Below, in pieces: positions 22,626 to 34,210 of a stretch of DNA of 64,000 bases; position 1 is the stretch's first letter, and each line of letters opens with the position of its first letter. The translations under genes were made by a program, and so were the position numbers. The notes beneath the pieces are model-generated. The model ran no database searches, was not told where the DNA came from, and saw only the letters and a program-made list of their open reading frames with translations. The stretch comes from Galbula dea. Lineage: Eukaryota; Chordata; Aves; Piciformes; Galbulidae. The stretch spans positions 4,304,220 to 4,368,219 of the forward strand of contig VWZX01001688.1 in NCBI GenBank assembly GCA_013399015.1, read 5' to 3'.

Positions 22626-24844
22626 TGTGTTTTATTTTGAAATCTTTTTGCTTGTAGATAAGCTGGCAGTGGTGGATTTGGCAACAGGACAGGGGAATGT
22701 CCCTTGTGTGCTGTGCTGTGATTGGTTGTGTGGGAGGACAGGTGTCAAAGCAGGACTCTGTCATTTTCTAAACTTCAGGAATTTGCATGGATGAGAGTGC
22801 CTGTTTTGGAGAACTGGAGGACTAACTGTTTAAGACACTTTCTACTTGCTGCTAATGCTCGTTTATGTGACCTCTTAAGTAAATTTTTGCTTAAATTTGA
22901 GTCTAGGCTTTAGAGATGCATAGCATGGACAATGCAGCAGTACAGAAGACGCCATTTGTCTTGGGTTTCAAAATAGTAAGTGGAGCATCTAACTCCTCCT
23001 GCAGTGGACAAACATGTTTATTTGTTCTACTTATTCTGCACTCTTTACCATCTGTCTTCCTAATTTTCATCTCATGTGAACTAGAAAGAACTGATGATGT
23101 TAACCATAGTTGTAGAAAGGACAAAAGTTCTGCATTTGAGAAGTCCATCTCAAAGACCACCTAAGTGTGACAAGATAAAAGTGTCACAGCACATCTTGAA
23201 AGCTCTGCAGTTACTCGGTGTTCCTAACAAAACCATTTGCTGATGAAATAGTTATTTGTCTCCAAATTGAAGAATGACTGCTATTTAAGGTGTGCTTTCA
23301 GAGGGAAATTTGCACATAGATGATCTAAAATTAGTTTAGTTGCTGAAATCACTGTTTTGCAATAGCACAGATATTGTTTGTAACATGAAAATTAATCTAG
23401 AAAACAATGTCCCTCTTGTTGCTGTTTGTTTTAATTTGAGACCCAGATGCAGACCTAAATCCACGAACAGACACTGATGACTTGAGTAAAATGCAGAGTG
23501 CTAGTTACTAAGTTAAAGTGAGCAACTAGCAGGTAATAAGGAACAAAATGTTAATTATTATGTGCTATATTTAAACCAAAGGAACCCCTTTAATTACCTC
23601 TCTGCAGAACACTCAGAAACTATCTTCTAAGTGCAGATGCAGTTTTGTTTGTTAATAAATATATTCACCATCCATGTGAATATCTTTATTCAGATTTTCA
23701 GCTCAATTTTTGAAGACAAGGTGCTCAGAAGTACAAATTTTATTCTTGGGGGGTCCCAGCAAGAAAACCTGTCTGTAGAATGCAGTGGCTATACCTGCAC
23801 CTGCTGAAGGTGAATTGACATTATGCTGTTATGTTTAAGTTTATTGTTTTGCTAAATGGACTAAACCATGCAGAAGAGATCAGAGATGCTTTTCCACTCT
23901 TCTTGATACTGGTGAAGCATTAGTAGGAAGATTATATGCAGATTTAGGCACTGCACTTTGGGAAAGATATGGACCAGAGGAAAAGTGTCTAGAAAGGAAG
24001 GAAAAAGAGATAAGGAATTTGGGTTAAAGTATTTACAAAAAAACCCCCATTGAACTTGGGTTATGTTGCTTGCAGAAAAGGTCAGGAAGTCATTACAAGC
24101 TTTCAAAAAGAAGGAAGAAAATTTGGTTCCTATATCCTTTCTCAAGAAGCAATTTCTTGAATACAAAGCTAGACATTAGAGAAATATTTTTAGGAGTAAG
24201 AGGATATTTGTAATATATTGTGAGTTTCAGCTAAGGTAGAAATTAGACAAACATAATTTTGGAATTGGAAGGAAAATATCTGGAAGATTGGTTGAGATCC
24301 ATTCATGCCCAGTTCTTCTGATTTTATGATTATATACTTTTAAAATAACTGCTGTAAACACTCTTGCACTACGAGTCAGAATAAGTAATTTTAAGAGGTT
24401 GTAACTTCATTTGCTGAAGAACAATTCTTTATTCCAACAAGCCTCTCAGCTTAGTTTTCCTGTCCCACTGTTACAGGAGTGTCTTCCTTTAAATGGGCAA
24501 GAAAGCCTTTGGCAGTTCCTTGCCAACTTCTCTAGAAAACCACCTATTCGTGAAACAGAAAAAGATTTAAGAGAACATTCTGTCCTGAAGGAGAGAAGAA
24601 AAAAGTAAATCTGGAATTATGCTGATCTAGGGAAGAATTGTATTGTCTGTCTCTCACTCGCTGGCACTTGACTTTATTTTATTAATAGAAAAACCTTTCT
24701 CTGGCCATCTCTTTCACACATCTCCTTTTGGCTGACTTTTATTCTTAGAAACCTTTTGGCTATTTTTCTTAGAAACCATTTTTTGGTACATTCAGGCTTC
24801 ATTTGACTTCTGAAGGGCACAAGTGCCCCAACTCCTTTGCTTCT

Positions 24845-25330
24845 CTGGAAACCCAAGCTGTGTGATAATCAAGACAGTGAAGAGCTGGCTGAAAAGGCAT
24901 TGGAACCGAGACGATTTAAACACATGCCTTAAAATATTCAGATAAATTAGACACCTCGTATTTATCTGCTGCCTAACATGAAACTCCATTCAATTTTATC
25001 AAAAGGAGCATTGAGGATCCCACCTCCCTGGTTTTGTGCTGACAATTAATCAAGCTCTAAAATTAGAAACTCCTAGTTGATGGTTTAAAGCAGGAAAGCA
25101 GTCGTGTGTAGGCAGTGGTAGGCACCTCCTGTCAAACCGAAGCATGCTGCTGCACGGTGCTGTACGCAAAAGCAATGAGCGTCTGCTCATTTGAATGCAA
25201 ACCAGTTGTAGGCAAAACATCTTCAGGGCATGGCTAGAAAAGGGGAAATGATTGATTGAAAGAAGTTTCCAAGTGATTTATCTAATCCGAAGTTATTTTC
25301 CACATCCTCTTCAATTGATGAAAAAAACAC
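24845..25330. promoter_or_regulatory. Candidate regulatory block with SOX-OCT-like composite
   Basis: CpG-retaining stretch without repeats. It holds CATTTGAATGCAAA (25188-25201), which matches the SOX2-OCT4 composite in 11 of 14 positions with correct spacing and has an intact ATGCAAA POU half. Nearby are TAATCAAG, ACAATTAATC and TGATTGATTGA homeodomain/PBX-like sites. A possible enhancer of the neighbouring developmental gene, by inference only. Confidence 0.28.
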
Positions 25331-26023
25331 CAGGATACACTGATACCATTTTGCTCTCCAGGGTGTGATGCTCTACAGGAATTACTGGTACTTTTCAGTG
25401 GCTGGGAGCACATAGCTCTTGGCCCCCTGCCTCTTTATACAGCCCAGGCTGGTACAGGCAGTTCTGCAAAACATGTAATTTTACTTCTCTTGTTTTAATG
25501 ATCAAGAAACAAGTACTTTTAAACTGATCTCTACTGTGCAATTACATGTGTTTTGATGAAAATACTTTTTAAAATTAGTTTCATTCCCATAATGATGCTA
25601 GCTAGGCTGTTCTGTTAGGAAGCAAAAGCATCACATTCTTTTGTCAGTCTGCTTAGCTTTCAAAATCCAGTTTTGTATTGAACTGGATCAGAACTGATCA
25701 TTTCAAAACAAAAGTAGTCCACAATTATGGAGAAATTAGATCTATAACCAAGCTCTGATTTCAGATCAGTTAACATTTAATGGATAAATATAATATTTCT
25801 ATTTAACCAAACAAAATGTCTGAATCCTGAGTCTGTGGCTTCCTATTTATTTTCTTGTGCTCAAGTGGCAATGGCAAATGGAATGAAATTCTCTTCATAT
25901 GTGTGGCAGAGAAGACTAGACAAAAATAAGTTAAAATTGTAGGTGAGACAGGCCTCTTAAGATTTGATTTATTTCAAGTAGTATGTGAAAGAATGGGATA
26001 AATTGGGCTGGATTTTGAAACTT

Positions 26024-26099
26024 TAGGGTCATCAGTATTATAACAATCTTTTGCTCTTTGTAGGGTCATAAGTATTATAACAGATTCTTTTGCTCTTTG
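26024..26099 (+). repeat. Two-copy tandem duplication, 37-39 bp unit
   Basis: Copy one (26024-26060) and copy two (26061-26099) share TAGGGTCAT(C/A)AGTATTATAACA and TCTTTTGCTCTTTG. They differ by one substitution and a short insertion. The copies are directly adjacent with no spacer, as after replication slippage or a short local duplication. Confidence 0.9.
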
Positions 26100-28343
26100 T
26101 TGGAAGGAATATGAAAGCTAGAGTGGTTTTGGAGGGAGCTGGCTGCATGTAAAACTGCAGGAACTCAGAAGTGGGCTATGTGTTAGCTATTCCGTGGGAA
26201 TGTCACTGGCTGTCCCTGGGACTGCAGATTGAGATATTGCTGTGTAAATTAAACATCAGGTATTAATTTTCCACATAAGAAATTCAGTAATTACTGCACT
26301 CACACAGTAGATGACAGCTGTTATCATTCTGATGAAAAGAGCCCTAAATTAAAACCCAGTTTCTTTGCAAGGATCCCTGTCAGAAACAAATGTTAAGTTT
26401 CTTGGTTGATCAGCTTCCTTCCTCGAGTCCTCTGGCAGGTACAAATAAGGACCAGGCCCTTGTTTCTCCTTTCTTTGGTGTTCCCTGGCATCCTGATTAG
26501 TTTTGCAGCTGAGAGAATAAACCCATAATTAAATCTTATTAGATTTTTGTGTATACTGGTGTCACCTGGTGTCCATACTTCAGCTAATACTGAGGCATTT
26601 TGCGTATGTGCAAAGACTAAAAACTACTTAGATCTGGTTGTTTGAGTTGTTTTGCATTGTAAAATGTGGTGGACTTGTAGGAAGAGAAAAAGGTTAAGTG
26701 ACCAGGATACACTCTTAGCTCAGCTGTCTGCATAGACAGAGCAGGGCTTGACTAAGTGGACAGCTATGCCATGCTTTCTGACACTAGAATGAAGTGGCTC
26801 ATATGGATTAACTTGATGACATCTGTTTGGCTAACACGCATTCAAGATGGGGAGGTGCTATTTGGATTCCTCTTGTTTTCTCTGGAAACCTTTCCTAATT
26901 ATAGGAGATTAAAACCTTTAATATGTCATGATTTCAGGCCAGATGCCAACTGCCAAGCATCACCAGGCTTTTCAGATAACAATTTGAATCAAAGGAGCTT
27001 GTTGTAAAAGGCATGTTTGACATACAGGATAGCTGCTGCCCTTATGCAGGAGAGTTTTAAGAGCTCTGGGAAAGCCCTGAGATATGCCCACACTGCAAAG
27101 GAAATGGGGTTGAGTGAGCAGCAAAGCTAAGGGCTCCTCTGTGCTGCTGTAGCCACCAATGCATGAACACCTCACTGCTGTTAGAGTACCCTGTGACCTG
27201 TAGAGTAAAAACATTTAATGCTCCCTAGCAGTCACTCTTGATTTCTGCTACTGTTAATAAGGCAGTGGTATGACTTACAGCAGAATAAGTCTGCTTGTGG
27301 AATACTCTTTTTACAAGAACAAAAATCAGGGCTCCAAGAACACTATTCTGTGTCTTTATTTTGAAAAACCCCAGTGTCTATTGTAGTTACTGCTGATTTC
27401 CTTCCAAAGTTGCTGGGTAAAAAGAACTTGAATGGGGAAGGATAGATGCAGGGTGAAGCCCTAGATAATGTATGGGTTTTGAGGGCTCCTGTTCTGTGTA
27501 AGTTAAGTAGGGCACAGCTTGAAGGGCAGAAGAGAAAACTGAAACATTCAAAGGTACTGGGGTTTGTTGGGAAAAATTTGGATCTGTTTTGGGTTCCTAA
27601 CTTTGTTCCCATATGGGAAATTGTCTATAAAACAAATGAGAATCATTGAATTGCCCCTCAGAAACAAAGAAATTGGGTGAATTTAATAATAATTACAAAA
27701 TCTTTATTTTTTGAAGGCAATGATAAATCATTTCTTTAGAAAAATACATGTCCCAAAGCACAACTGCAACAATAAAAGCTCTCTTGAGCAAATATTGCAA
27801 AATAAACTTTAAATGTAATCAAGCCTTCTATCTGTTTAAGATGGCTTGTTGCAAATTGTAACTTTTCTGCAATATCAGAGTTGCCCAGTAGTAAATGAAC
27901 CAGACTTAGGATTTTTCTGAGGCAGAGAAGTGTATGCCTGGGATTTTACAGTTGAGAATGTTTTGGCACTTACTAGAAGTACGATTTTTCTGTTTTGTTT
28001 TCCCCTTCTGCCTAAAGCTGCAAGGAGAGTGTGAACATTGCCTGTGGATGTCATTATTTCAGTGACTGTATCATTTGCATGCACTAAGTCTTTGAAGTTT
28101 CCATGATGTATAGATTCTCCTTGACCAGCTGGCTGAGAAAGGAAATGTGAGTTTAATAGGTTTTATACTTTTAAAACCTGGCTGGGCTGGAAATAAATGT
28201 CTTAGTTCTGAGGGCTTGCTTGTGAGAAACTGACACATCCCTTCTGAGAGAGAGACGTGATGGTGTGGTGCTGCCTCCTAACTCAAAGGTAGATCTGAAG
28301 CTAACTTGGGTTTCTAAGACTGAAAGTTGCCAGAAGCCTTTTT

Positions 28344-28365
28344 TTATTATTATTATTATTATTTT
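28344..28365 (+). repeat. ATT microsatellite
   Basis: Six uninterrupted ATT units preceded by a T7 run and followed by T5. Simple repeat, probably length-variable. Confidence 0.9.
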
Positions 28366-28839
28366 TGGTTCTCCTTGGGGCATATGAATCACATTAGGGC
28401 TTTCTCCAGACATGAGTGCAACTTTTCTTAATCAGGCAGCTGTCTTTTATTTTATTTAGTTTTTCTTCATGGTTGAGTAGATTTCATGATTTCTGAGATG
28501 AGTGGTGGGAAGAGAGGAGAGAGGAAGCCTGTGCTCGCTCAAGGAATTGTCCTTTCTTGTTGCTGGCCTGGCTGCCATGGGGAAATTCGCTGGAGAAGCA
28601 AGACACTGCTGCTTCTCATTGCTGAGCTATGCCTCAGGCTCCTGTGCAAACAGTTATAATTTTGGTTTTGTGAAGTTAGAATATTCACAAATTTCCTGAA
28701 TCCTTCTGCTATTTATTTATTCCTGCCTTTTATTTATATTAATAGAAGTGCATGCAGACACAGAACTGAGGCTTATAAAAAGTTCAAGCCAATACTTGCA
28801 TTTTTTTCTGAGATATTTTCACAGCTCTAATATTCAAAC

Positions 28840-28925
28840 ACTGCTTTTACTAATTAAGTTTTCTTAATTATATGATTTGCAAGATTAAAAGGCCACTGCC
28901 AATGTAAACCACATATTGCCCCTAA
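28840..28925. promoter_or_regulatory. Candidate homeodomain element, inverted TAATTA pair
   Basis: TAATTAAG (28851-28858), spacer TTTT, then CTTAATTA (28863-28870): perfect 8-bp arms, each with a TAATTA core. Downstream in the same block are TGTAAACC (forkhead-like) and AACCACA (RUNX core). The motif match is certain; binding is inferred. Confidence 0.25.
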
Positions 28926-31900
28926 ACTGTTAGATTATTAAATAGAATTTTTAAATTAATTTTTACTTGCCATGATTTGTATTCTGTTTGTTCTGTGCTA
29001 TTTTAAGCTTGGATAATAAATATCATGTCAGCTCATACTCATTTGTGGACAATTCCAAGTTTTCAGTGCTACAGGGTAAGGGTTTGAAAGGCAACAGCAC
29101 AATTTTTTGTTTCATTTTAAAGAATTGTTTTCTTAATTCTATTCACATTATGCTTTACAGAAGACTTTTATTTTTAAACAAAATAGTAAACTGGGCTAAA
29201 TATAAGTTGACAGCATCCCTTGAAATGATATTCTTGTTTATGACAGTGTAGAGGAGAGGCACAAAAAGTCAGAGGTCATTTTTTATATGCAGTAGATTCT
29301 CATATGCAAGAATGTCTGGATGTGTAAAGTGTCTGCACAAGACTGAGTCATCTCTTCTCTGATGGGATTTCTCAGGGCTATTGCTGTAAAAACTGCTTGT
29401 GATAAGAACATCTCCCTGCTAATGTGTTTTGCAATGCTGGCATATCCTATTTGAACCTCCTTAGCTCCCTGGTGATGGCCACAGCTCATCACAGGCTCCA
29501 GGTGGGTGACTGGACACTGGGCAAAAACAGGAGCTGAGCCACCACCATGGGTTAGCAGGGGAACTGCATGCAGGCCATGCTTTACACCCATTTGATGGTG
29601 ATGACAGAACTGTACTAGCAGAGGAATAGCACCCATGTGGCTTAGCCTGCTGCTGGTGAGCTACTGTGCTGGACAAGGACTGGGCCACTCAGTAGAGGGC
29701 ACATTTGGGTGGAATTGGTGGAAGCCAGGAAGTTATAGCCACACTGTGGGAGTCTGACACAGCTTAAGGCAGTTTGGTAATTCTCATTCCTTGGGCTGCC
29801 CCTTAAGTCAGTTGTGCCTCTTCCTACTGGAAATAAAGTCCTCTTTCCAATGAAAGAGCTTGAATATACAACAGTGCTTGGACATCCATTTCTGGGGGGT
29901 AGTCAGCTCTAGAGGTGACATACCAGTGTGGTTTGAAAATGGCTGGGGATTGGCCCCTGAGTGCCCTTATCTTAGTGATGCCATGAACAGTCATCATGGG
30001 ACAGAGCCTGCTGGAGGTGTCTGGCTCAAACCTGGTCTCCTCCACTCTCAATGTTGAAGTGCTTGGTTGATGTGATGTGTAAGTGAAAGCCACAGAGAGA
30101 TGCAGGGGTAAAGTGTTCTCTTCAGATGTAGAGTAGTTTCACATGTGATACAAAATCCCTGTGGAAAGCAATGTTGTTCAGTACAGGGAGCTCAGCCTTT
30201 AGGTCAAGAAGACAGTGTATTAAGATAATTTCAGTTCTGGCTTCTGCTTGCTTACTATCTTGGGCAAACTGAAAGCAGTGCAGACTTCATGGTGAGCACA
30301 AACTTGCATAACAGTTACTTGTTAATTTGTTGTGTAATGGAGGAAGGATGAACCTCCTTGATGAAGTTGCTTGCTATATTTTTTTTTTGCCTAAATTTCA
30401 AATACTGTGGTCTAACACTGAGGTTAGGAACAATACCAGTTTATCAAGTGATTACACTGATATAATAAACTGTTTAACACCAGAGAATTCTCCTTCTGCC
30501 AGCAAGGGCAATAAGAAAATACTGATTGAATGGTCTAATAAATAGCTTATGTGATTATTAATTGCATACACTTTTTTGATCCATAAAATGTAGACCTTGT
30601 TCTGCATCTAGATTAGAACAGGTACCCCTTAACACTCACTGACTTTGATAGATCCTCATCCATGTGCAAAGGACTATCTGCAGAAGTAGTAGGACTAAGA
30701 CCAATACATGCTCCTTGTTTGAAATGCAGATGCCTTTTGATGATAGAGAAGAGCTGAGATCTAGTTAAGCAGCAACAGTAGTGTTGAAGAAGTAAAAATG
30801 TGAAATGGAAAATAAAGCCTAACAGTAATTGATTTTTTAAAAATTATTATTATTTTTTGTCAGGGGTGGGGTTGTAGCTAGTTATGTAAGGATCTTGACT
30901 TCAGAATTCGTGGAGGCAAAGATTCTAGACAAGTACTGTTGCAGATGGATTTTTAGGAGAATACAAGGTTCTTGGTTATTTTTCTCTTATATAAAGTAAA
31001 AGTGACTGTTTAAAAAAAAAAAACCAAAACCACTCCCAGTGTTCAGCATATCTATGTAGTCTTAGGTATTGGGGAAGGAAGAAATTTCCTTGAAAGAAAA
31101 CAGTCAAAAGCTTGGGGGGGAAAAAAAAAAGACATAAAACCTCACACCATGTGTGAACACATGCAGAGGGATGACAGTGCAGACATGTCATTGGCTTTAG
31201 ACACTGTCTTGATAAAGACATTTCTCAGAGCCAAGGCTGAGTCCCTTTCAGAAAGATGTCTCTGTTAAGCTGCTGTCCCAGTTTGACTTTATTTATTTTA
31301 TTTTTTTCCCCACTGCAAAAGATCTTGGATTGAGGGATTGTCCTGATGATCTGTTCAGTGTTCCAAAGGGGCTGATGAATCTGAAAAACCCAACAGGACA
31401 GCTGAAACTGCTGCCAAAAACTGTCATCCGTTCTGCTTTCTCAACTGCCAGCTTTCCGTGCTCTTGCTGCAGAGACAGGTCTGCTCTTAAAGATGCAGCT
31501 TGACATTTCCTAGTACAGCAGCAACAGGGTAAATGACAAGGGAGGGATTTAGGGGCTGTGAGTTTTCCCTTCATTCTGTCACTTCCTAGTAGTGGTGTTT
31601 ATCTCCTGAGATAGCACAAAGCTCAGCATTGCCATTAATTCTTGTCTGCTGAATGCAGTTAATCCAGTGGTGGAGAGGATGGAAATCTTCTGGAGCGGAA
31701 GGTAGCCTTTGAAGGTCAACAGGATGGAGTTTGTATGGCTTGTTGTCTGTGCATCTCATAGCACCACTGGTTTGTGGCAGTAAGAAAAAGTGAATTTACT
31801 CCCAAAATGGATTTCCTGTACACTTAAAGCAATAACAATGCTTCAGTCCTGCTGTGCGTGGGAGTGTGGTTGCTGATGCTAAGCAAGAGAAAAGAAGGCT

Positions 31901-32559
31901 CCTCGGTCTTTGATGGGAAAGATTTGGGAGCTCTGGAAAGAGGAGGGTGGCCTTAGCTATAGCCCTTGCCTGACCCACACGCTGTGTTTATGTAAGGCAG
32001 GGTGAGCCTCTGTCCCCCTCTGCTGGCTGGTGCACACTGGCATCGAAGGCAGGAGATCTCCAGCTCCACAGTGAAGTTGTGACACCTCCACAGATGCCAG
32101 ACCTGGGTGCCTGGTATGACTCCCTAAGGATACTCTTCAGCTGTGAAAGGCTAAGTAAAAGGAACAAAATAATTTAAAGGACAACTGAATAACTGCAATC
32201 AAAAGCTTGAGGGAGTGTTTAATGGGGCTATTAATAAATGACTCGGGCAGCCAATGGGACATAGCCTTGGTCTCATACCTTGCCATACTCCAGAGGCATT
32301 CTGTAATGAACCCATAAAGCATGTCCCATCAAGCCTTAGCACTTTAGCATAAAACGCTCCTGATTTTAATGTATGGTGGAAGGCAAAGTGATGCCTCTAG
32401 TAAAGACCTAGGACAGCCAGTGTTAAGAATGGAGAGAGGATTATTTGGGTTTTTTGTAGTAGGGAAATCTTCAACTGTTTTCAGAAATTAAGAATACCAA
32501 AGTGTTCTGGATAAAGGAGAGGAACAACCCTGTGAATTTTAACGTGTCAGCAAACCTCT

Positions 32560-32720
32560 GTGTTAACCCCCACTGCCTATGCAAATGGTGAAAGGTGTAA
32601 ACGTCTCCAAGAATGTTTTGCTGCATTAGCAATATATTTTGATCCTGGATACAGCTACGGGAAGCAGTGCATTGTAATAGCAATCATTACAGTTCTAGAT
32701 CCTCAGATAGTATAGTGCAG
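32560..32720. promoter_or_regulatory. Candidate regulatory block
   Basis: Contains AGGTGTAAACG (T-box-like, with a CpG), ATTAGCAATATATTTTGATC, GCTACGGG, and an inverted pair TGTAAT...ATTACA spanning 32673-32691. No coding frame and no repeat. The texture suggests conserved non-coding DNA. Confidence 0.2.
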
Positions 32721-34070
32721 GGTGCTATAGAAGCCCCTAACTAAAGATTAAATTTGATTAAATACACCCCCAGCAAACTGGCTCTGTTGTGCCAATTAAC
32801 TTGGAAATGTAGCAGTGTTTTATTGCTTTAGGAATGAATGGTACTTATTGGCTTCTTATATAACAGTTTGACTTCCTCATCCAGTCAGAAAATTGAGCAT
32901 CTGTCAGACCATCAACCCATAAATGTCTTCATTAGATCTGATAAACAGACCATGGCAAGCCAGAAAGTTGGAAGGTACCACCCTTCTGCCTGGGGGGCTG
33001 GACTCACTTAACAGGCTTAAAAGGAGGGAGCTATGTAAAACAGAGAGAAACGCTCTGGGTGAGCCATACAGAAGAGCTGCTCTGAGACGTGCCCAGGTGC
33101 AGCACTGAAATAACCTCTCTCAGGGCCATAAGGGACTCTTCCCCATCCCTCTTACTAAACAAACAAAACCTTGGCAAGTAACCGGTTCAGGAAGCTGTCC
33201 CCAGACAAATTGTTGGGTGTGATCCCAGTATAGCTGGGCTTGTGCCTGCTGACAGCTGAGATCCCTCTGGAAGGCACAGGTTGTCATTGGTTTGAAGGAG
33301 CTCTGTGACCCAAAGTCTGGATTTTGTGCCAGGTGGAGTGGTGTTTGCTGGAGGCTTCCTTGCTGAGCTGTCCTGTTGCCCTGCCCTTAAGTGTGCTGCT
33401 CCTGCTTTTGTAGTCCTGCACAAAGAACCTGAACGGCAAGCCAGGAGCATCACCTTCAACATGTTGCTTTTCCTGGCTAGATTTTGACACTATGAGAGTA
33501 GCCCTCACCTTGAGTGATTGTACAGCCCTTCTACCTGACCTCAGTACAAGAAAGTCTGGCATTGGCAGCAGAGATCTTGACAACATTGCAGTAGAAGATG
33601 GAAGTCCTTAATCACCCAGGGATGCATTATTCCCACTAAAAGCACTAACAAGAATGGAGAAGACACAGGCAGATGTGCTCTGAAATGCTGTACCACTGAG
33701 TCTTCCTTCAAAGTGAGAAATTAATTTTCCTCTTCCACTAACTCCTACCTTACTCTGTGCTCAAATCTTTCCCTTTAAATAAGGGTGCTGCTCTTGCACA
33801 ACCTTTGGTCTTACAAAATGCAAAGCCATCTGTTACAACCTCAATTATAGGTTAGAGGAGACAAATGTATTTGATGGACTGCAACAGCAAGATTTACCTT
33901 CACTGTATGTCTGAGTGAAAAGAGCCAACCTTTATGACAGAGGGCAGGTCAACAATGAAGGGTTTTGGCTATCCAAGTAAACTGAACAGTAGGAAAAGCC
34001 TAAAAGACTAATAAGACTTTTTAGTTCATCCCTAACTTCTAGATGAAGTCAGAACTGAGCTGTATAGGTA

Positions 34071-34210
34071 GATTCCTGGAAGTTTTTAAGGCCAGGCTGG
34101 CTGGGCTCTGGGCAACCTAATCTAGTGGGAGGTGTCCCTGCCAGGCAGGGGGGTTGGAACTAGATGATCTTTGAGGAACCTTCCAACTCTGACATTTCTA
34201 TGATTCTATG
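34071..34210 (+). mobile_element. CR1 LINE fragment, 3' end
   Basis: Sense-strand CR1 tail: CCTGGAAGTTTTTAAGGCCA, CAGGGGGGTTGGAACTAGAT, GATCTTTGAGGAACCTTCCA, ending TTCTATGATTCTATG, the family's terminal 8-mer repeat. About 140 bp, heavily 5' truncated. The 3' edge is exact, the 5' edge approximate. Confidence 0.9.

Larger units (their letters stand above)
17437..34070. other. Intergenic sequence, no gene seen; several motif-rich blocks
   Basis: About 16.6 kb without credible coding exons. It contains a tandem duplication (26024-26099), an ATT microsatellite (28344-28365) and candidate regulatory blocks listed separately near 22.4, 24.85-25.33, 28.85 and 32.56 kb. The block at 18030-18180 also has the unbroken, CpG-retaining look of conserved non-coding DNA but no motif cluster I can name. 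Confidence 0.65.
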
